DNA of 8,851 bases from an uncultured Flavobacteriaceae bacterium (GTDB lineage: Bacteria > Bacteroidota > Bacteroidia > Flavobacteriales > Flavobacteriaceae): the NCBI GenBank assembly GCA_945788155.1, contig CALZKX010000225.1:1-8851 (forward strand), given 5' to 3'. The notes below the pieces were generated by a model, which saw only the letters and a program-made list of their open reading frames with translations, was not told the origin of the DNA and made no database searches. Positions within the stretch are counted from its first letter, which is position 1, and every line of letters begins with the position of its first letter. The position numbers were made by a program, and so were the translations under genes. Of this stretch, positions 6,736-8,851 are shown one piece after another.

Positions 6736-6749
6736 CTTAAACAAAAGTA
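6736..6749 (-). promoter_or_regulatory. -7-like element and TTTTGTTTAA half-site before the regulator gene
   Basis: Reading toward the regulator gene, TACTTTTG (6742-6749) matches the Bacteroidota TAnnTTTG consensus, and TTTTGTTTAAG (6736-6746) overlaps it. The latter matches 10 of 11 bases of the upstream arm of the crtI inverted repeat. Transcription would start about 15 bases before the ATG at 6720. No TTG is seen at the proper -33 distance, and the region is poor in G and C, so chance matches are possible. Confidence 0.35.
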
Positions 6750-6800
6750 AAAATAAAAAATGTATAAAAGAAAAAAGCACTAAATTTTACGAAAATTTTG

Positions 6801-6884
6801 TGCGCACGAGAAGACTCGAACTTCCACGAACTAATGTTCACTAACCCCTCAAGCTAGCGCGTCTACCAATTCCGCCACGTGCGC
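6801..6884 (-). tRNA. tRNA-Leu (anticodon GAG)
   Basis: Acceptor arms GCGCACG and CGTGCGC pair over 7 bp, with discriminator A at 6801. The D arm contains GGTAGACGC. The anticodon stem CTAGC/GTTAG closes the loop TTGAGGG, giving GAG, which reads CUU and CUC leucine codons. A long class II variable arm (GAAC-ATTA-GTTC) is present, as expected for leucine, followed by a GGAAG/CTTCT T stem with loop TTCGAGT. The 3' CCA is not encoded (CAA follows the discriminator), so it must be added after transcription. Confidence 0.97.
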
Positions 6885-6902
6885 ATAAATTTTTGAAGTA
6901 AT

Positions 6903-6910
6903 CAAAAATA
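6903..6910 (-). promoter_or_regulatory. Possible -7 element of a separate tRNA-Leu promoter
   Basis: TATTTTTG on the minus strand fits TAnnTTTG and ends 19 bases before the 5' end of tRNA-Leu, just after the T-rich tail of the hairpin that would stop tRNA-Lys transcription. No -33 TTG lies at the right distance, and a T-rich terminator tail easily produces this pattern by chance. The call therefore rests mainly on the need for some promoter beyond the terminator. Confidence 0.25.
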
Positions 6911-6941
6911 AAAAAAGTTAAGCACTTTGCTTAACTTTTTT
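6911..6941. terminator. Intrinsic hairpin terminator between tRNA-Lys and tRNA-Leu
   Basis: A perfect 14-bp inverted repeat has the mixed-base core GTTAAGCA/TGCTTAAC, a 3-base loop (CTT on the plus strand), and six A:T pairs extending each side. On the minus strand the stem is followed by a long T-rich run, so it should end transcription coming from tRNA-Lys. The A tract on the other side makes it look bidirectional. Confidence 0.75.
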
Positions 6942-6942
6942 T

Positions 6943-7018
6943 TGGTGACCAGTCTGGGGCTCGAACCCAGGACCCTCTCCTTAAAAGGGAGATGCTCTAC
7001 CAACTGAGCTAACTGGTC
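6943..7018 (-). tRNA. tRNA-Lys (anticodon TTT), CCA encoded
   Basis: Acceptor arms GACCAGT and ACTGGTC pair over 7 bp, with discriminator A at 6946 and the terminal CCA encoded at 6943-6945. The D arm is AGCTCAGTTGGTAGAGC. The anticodon stem TCTCC/GGAGA closes the loop CTTTTAA, giving TTT for lysine AAA and AAG codons. The T loop is the standard TTCGAGC in a CTGGG/CCCAG stem. It lies upstream of tRNA-Leu on the same strand, divided from it by a hairpin terminator, and diverges from the shikimate kinase gene. Confidence 0.98.
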
Positions 7019-7043
7019 AAAATGTTTTCTCTAAATGAGGGTG

Positions 7044-7073
7044 CAAATATAAAATGTTTAATTAATAAAACAA
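7044..7073 (-). promoter_or_regulatory. Promoter of tRNA-Lys
   Basis: On the minus strand there is TTG (7071-7073), a 19-base spacer, then TATATTTG (7044-7051). This is a full match to the Bacteroidota primary sigma factor pattern of a -33 TTG and a -7 TAnnTTTG. It would start transcription about 18 bases before the mature 5' end of tRNA-Lys, a normal leader for RNase P processing. It is the best promoter match I found in the window. Confidence 0.68.
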
Positions 7074-7147
7074 TACTTTTTCTATATAAATTTTGTTTTT
7101 TTGTAATACCTAAATATGGGGTGTTAATAATCAATCCAAACAAAAAA

Positions 7148-7669
7148 ATGACTATAGTTTTAATGGGATACATGGCTTCGGGTAAGTCTTTTGTTGGAAA
7201 GGTTTTAGCTAAAAAGCTAGACTATAATTTTATTGATCTTGATAATTATATAGAAAAACAAGAAGGTGTTTCCATTAGTAATATTTTTGAATCATCTGGT
7301 GAAATTTATTTTAGAAAAATAGAAACCAAATATTTGAATGAGATCTTAGAGTCTAAAACTAATATGGTATTATCACTAGGAGGAGGAACGCCTTGTTATG
7401 GAAATAACTTGCACTTAATTAAAAATAACCCTAAGACAGTTTCTTTTTATTTAAAAGCTAATATCAATACAATAGTTTTTCGGCTTGAGAGTGAAAAAGT
7501 AAAACGCCCTTTGGTTGCAAGGTTTAGGTCTAAAGACCAATTGGTGCAATTTATAGGCAAGCACCTTTTTGAGCGTAATCACTTTTATAATAAGGCAAAT
7601 TATGTGATACAAACTGACCAAGCTTCAGTTGACACTATCGTTGAAGATATTATTTTAAGGCTATTTTAA
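7148..7669 (+). CDS. aroK: Shikimate kinase
   Basis: This 173-residue P-loop kinase transfers phosphate from ATP to the 3-hydroxyl of shikimate in the pathway to chorismate and the aromatic amino acids. It shows the Walker A motif GYMASGKS (residues 7-14), the FIDLD strand with Asp30 and Asp32 for magnesium and shikimate, Arg56 in FRKIET, the GGGTPC loop (78-83), the RPL lid motif (Arg120) and the late ER (Arg143). Length equals the family norm when starting at 7148. The frame is open back to an ATG at 7022, but those 42 extra residues have no counterpart in the family and overlie the tRNA-Lys promoter. A weak plus-strand -7-like site, TAAATATG, lies at 7111-7118. The 3' end overlaps the converging phosphoribosyltransferase gene by 9 bases. 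Confidence 0.95.
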   Translation: MTIVLMGYMASGKSFVGKVLAKKLDYNFIDLDNYIEKQEGVSISNIFESSGEIYFRKIETKYLNEILESKTNMVLSLGGGTPCYGNNLHLIKNNPKTVSFYLKANINTIVFRLESEKVKRPLVARFRSKDQLVQFIGKHLFERNHFYNKANYVIQTDQASVDTIVEDIILRLF

Positions 7670-8164
7670 AACGGCTTCAAATACACTCCCTTCAAGATTG
7701 ATTTTGACATGTTCGTGTAAAGATGTTGATAATGAAATGCCTTTAAAATCTGCTTTCACAGGATATTTTTTATGGTTTCTGTTTATTAAAACAGCTGTTT
7801 TAAACTGTTTTAGAGGTACATTTAAAAAATGTTTCACGCCATAAATCAACGTAGTTCCAGAGTTTAGTACATCATCGATTAACACTATGGATTTATTTGT
7901 GTAGTCTTCAGGCGAAATGGATGTTTTAATTTCAGTTAGAGGATTTTTTTTATCAATAGTGACCTTACACAATAACGGTTCAATAGTGCATATTTTTTTT
8001 AGGGCAATTTTTAATTTTTTGGCCAAAATGTAACCATTGCTTTCTATTCCGGCTAAGATTACCTGTTTTTCATCAGCGTTACATTCGTATATCTGGTAGG
8101 CTATACGTTTTATTTTATGGTTAATTTCGTCATGTGAAAGAATATTGTTTTGCTCTAGTGCCAT
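7661..8164 (-). CDS. PyrR-like phosphoribosyltransferase family protein
   Basis: This 167-residue type I phosphoribosyltransferase carries the PRPP-binding signature IVLIDDVLNSGTTL at residues 93-106 (acidic pair Asp97-Asp98, Thr104-Thr105). The start (IKRIAYQIYE, then LAGIESNGYILAKKL) and the late segment LINRNHKKYPVKADFKG with TSLHEHVKINL resemble PyrR, the pyrimidine-operon attenuator and weak uracil phosphoribosyltransferase. There is no pyrimidine gene nearby, so the substrate base and any RNA-binding role are open. Its ATG shares a base with the stop of the methyltransferase gene upstream (TAATG), which suggests coupled translation. Its 3' end runs 9 bases into shikimate kinase from the opposite strand. 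Confidence 0.85.
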   Translation of the reverse strand: MALEQNNILSHDEINHKIKRIAYQIYECNADEKQVILAGIESNGYILAKKLKIALKKICTIEPLLCKVTIDKKNPLTEIKTSISPEDYTNKSIVLIDDVLNSGTTLIYGVKHFLNVPLKQFKTAVLINRNHKKYPVKADFKGISLSTSLHEHVKINLEGSVFEAVLK

Positions 8165-8754
8165 TATTGGTTATTTTTCTCAAAGATAAAAAACAGTTCT
8201 TTATCTTCTCGTGGTTTTATGGAGTTATATGATTTTTCTAAAGTTTTAATCTTGAAAACCGAGGAAAAAAGTTTTTTATATTCCAACTTACTTCCTCCAA
8301 AAGGTGGCCCTTGATTTGTTAGTTTGAAATCAAAAAGTAACCCAACTATTTCCCCTTTTTCCTTAAGCAATTCAGCCATTTTAATTGAATAGTTTTCTCT
8401 AAGATTTGGTTGGATGGCACAAAAAAATGTTAGCTCAATTATCAAATCAAAAGTATCATTCAATTCAAAAAAATCTTGATTTATCAATTGTTCTTCTGGA
8501 AATTTGGGCAATCTTTTTTTTAAATTATTGAGTGGTTGATTAGCAATATCTAAAACAAATACATTTTTAAAACCTTTTTTCCACAAATACTCAGCTTCGT
8601 AACTATTGCCAGCACCTGGAATGAGTATTTTTAAATCTTTATTGATTAATTGATCAATATAAGCTTTAATAGGTGGAGAAATATAACCAATATCCCAACC
8701 TGTTTTATTTTTATGATAACGGTCTTCCCAAAAGCTCTTATTCAGTTTCTTCAT
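8164..8754 (-). CDS. SAM-dependent methyltransferase, thiopurine S-methyltransferase (TPMT) family
   Basis: Counting 196 residues from the ATG at 8754, the protein starts with the TPMT-family pattern FWEDRYHKNKTGWDIG, followed by the SAM-binding motif I LIPGAGNSYEAEYL (44-57), an acidic end of strand 2 (VLDIA, Asp69), TFFCAI (109-114) and GPPFGGS (149-155). The family methylates thiols, thiopurines or related soft nucleophiles such as selenium and tellurium compounds; the natural substrate here cannot be read from sequence. An in-frame ATG three codons upstream (8763) is an alternative start; I prefer 8754 because family members begin shortly before the conserved W. Either start overlaps the 3' end of the preceding S4-protein gene, and the stop overlaps the phosphoribosyltransferase start by one base. 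Confidence 0.85.
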   Translation of the reverse strand: MKKLNKSFWEDRYHKNKTGWDIGYISPPIKAYIDQLINKDLKILIPGAGNSYEAEYLWKKGFKNVFVLDIANQPLNNLKKRLPKFPEEQLINQDFFELNDTFDLIIELTFFCAIQPNLRENYSIKMAELLKEKGEIVGLLFDFKLTNQGPPFGGSKLEYKKLFSSVFKIKTLEKSYNSIKPREDKELFFIFEKNNQ

Positions 8755-8851
8755 CTGTATCATCTAGGTAGTCTTCAATATTTCTTCTGTCTTTTTTAGT
8801 AGGTCTACCAGTGCCTTTTTTTCTATAATAATCTTTAGAGTATTTAAGTAA
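8738..8851 (-). CDS. C-terminus of an Hsp15-like S4-domain RNA-binding protein (5' part outside window)
   Basis: The minus strand is open from the window edge to a TAA at 8738-8740, giving 37 residues: KYSKDYYRKKGTGRPTKKDR near the start, then an acidic tail ending DDTDEETE. The basic GTGRPTKKDRR stretch is the C-terminal hallmark of the Hsp15 (HslR) family, S4-domain proteins that bind the 50S subunit carrying stalled peptidyl-tRNA and help recycle it. The S4 domain itself lies beyond the window, so the call rests on this tail only. The gene overlaps the start of the methyltransferase gene in another frame by 17 bases (26 if the earlier ATG is used), implying an operon. Confidence 0.7.
   Translation of the reverse strand, partial: LLKYSKDYYRKKGTGRPTKKDRRNIEDYLDDTDEETE

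Noticed and set aside
6782..6798. AT-only inverted repeat after tRNA-Leu as a terminator
   Set aside because: The 7-bp stem (AAATTTT/AAAATTT, loop CGT) has no G:C pairs, so it would be too weak to call as an intrinsic terminator.
6720..6884. tRNA-Leu 3' end facing the regulator-crt block as an integration (att) site for a mobile island
   Set aside because: I saw no integrase and no second copy of the tRNA 3' end within the window, and base composition of the crt genes looks the same as that of their neighbours.
7022..7147. 42-residue N-terminal extension of shikimate kinase from the ATG at 7022
   Set aside because: The residues match nothing in the family, the P-loop is normally within about 10 residues of the start, and the stretch overlies the well-formed tRNA-Lys promoter on the other strand.

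Overview
The window is AT-rich chromosomal DNA from a member of the Bacteroidota, most likely a marine or pigmented Flavobacteriaceae. Three things point there: promoter-like sites with the Bacteroidota -7 consensus TAnnTTTG; an outer-membrane protein with thrombospondin type 3 repeats; and a zeaxanthin-type carotenoid cluster whose lycopene cyclase is the single-chain CrtYc-CrtYd type. Nothing suggests a phage, transposon or CRISPR locus.

Layout. (1) Bases 2-1084, plus strand: the 3' part of an outer-membrane beta-barrel protein with three TSP3 calcium-binding repeats and a SPOR-like C-terminus. (2) 1300-1860, plus: a membrane-anchored TlpA/ResA-type thioredoxin. (3) 1853-6720, minus: a tight six-gene block. 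Read in its own direction it is a CarH-like MerR/B12-binding regulator, crtI, crtB, crtZ, crtYcd, and a T4 endonuclease V-like pyrimidine-dimer glycosylase. (4) 6801-7018, minus: tRNA-Leu(GAG) and tRNA-Lys(TTT), separated by a strong hairpin terminator. (5) 7148-7669, plus: shikimate kinase. (6) 7661-8851, minus: the C-terminus of an Hsp15-like S4 RNA-binding protein, a TPMT-family methyltransferase and a PyrR-like phosphoribosyltransferase, with overlapping ends.

How the genes fit together. CrtB, CrtI, CrtYcd and CrtZ are sufficient to turn GGPP into zeaxanthin; the GGPP synthase must be encoded elsewhere. Upstream sits a regulator of the architecture used by light-sensing, adenosylcobalamin-dependent CarH proteins. 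Downstream, coupled by an ATGA overlap to the lycopene cyclase gene, is a predicted enzyme that incises UV-induced pyrimidine dimers. The block therefore looks like one light-damage response unit (sensor, quenching pigment, DNA repair). The start of crtI is preceded by an 11-bp inverted repeat around a perfect TAnnTTTG element, and a related half-site lies before the regulator gene, which suggests an operator. The enzyme family calls are well supported. The light sensing, the operator and the repair-pigment coupling are inferences from motifs and gene order.
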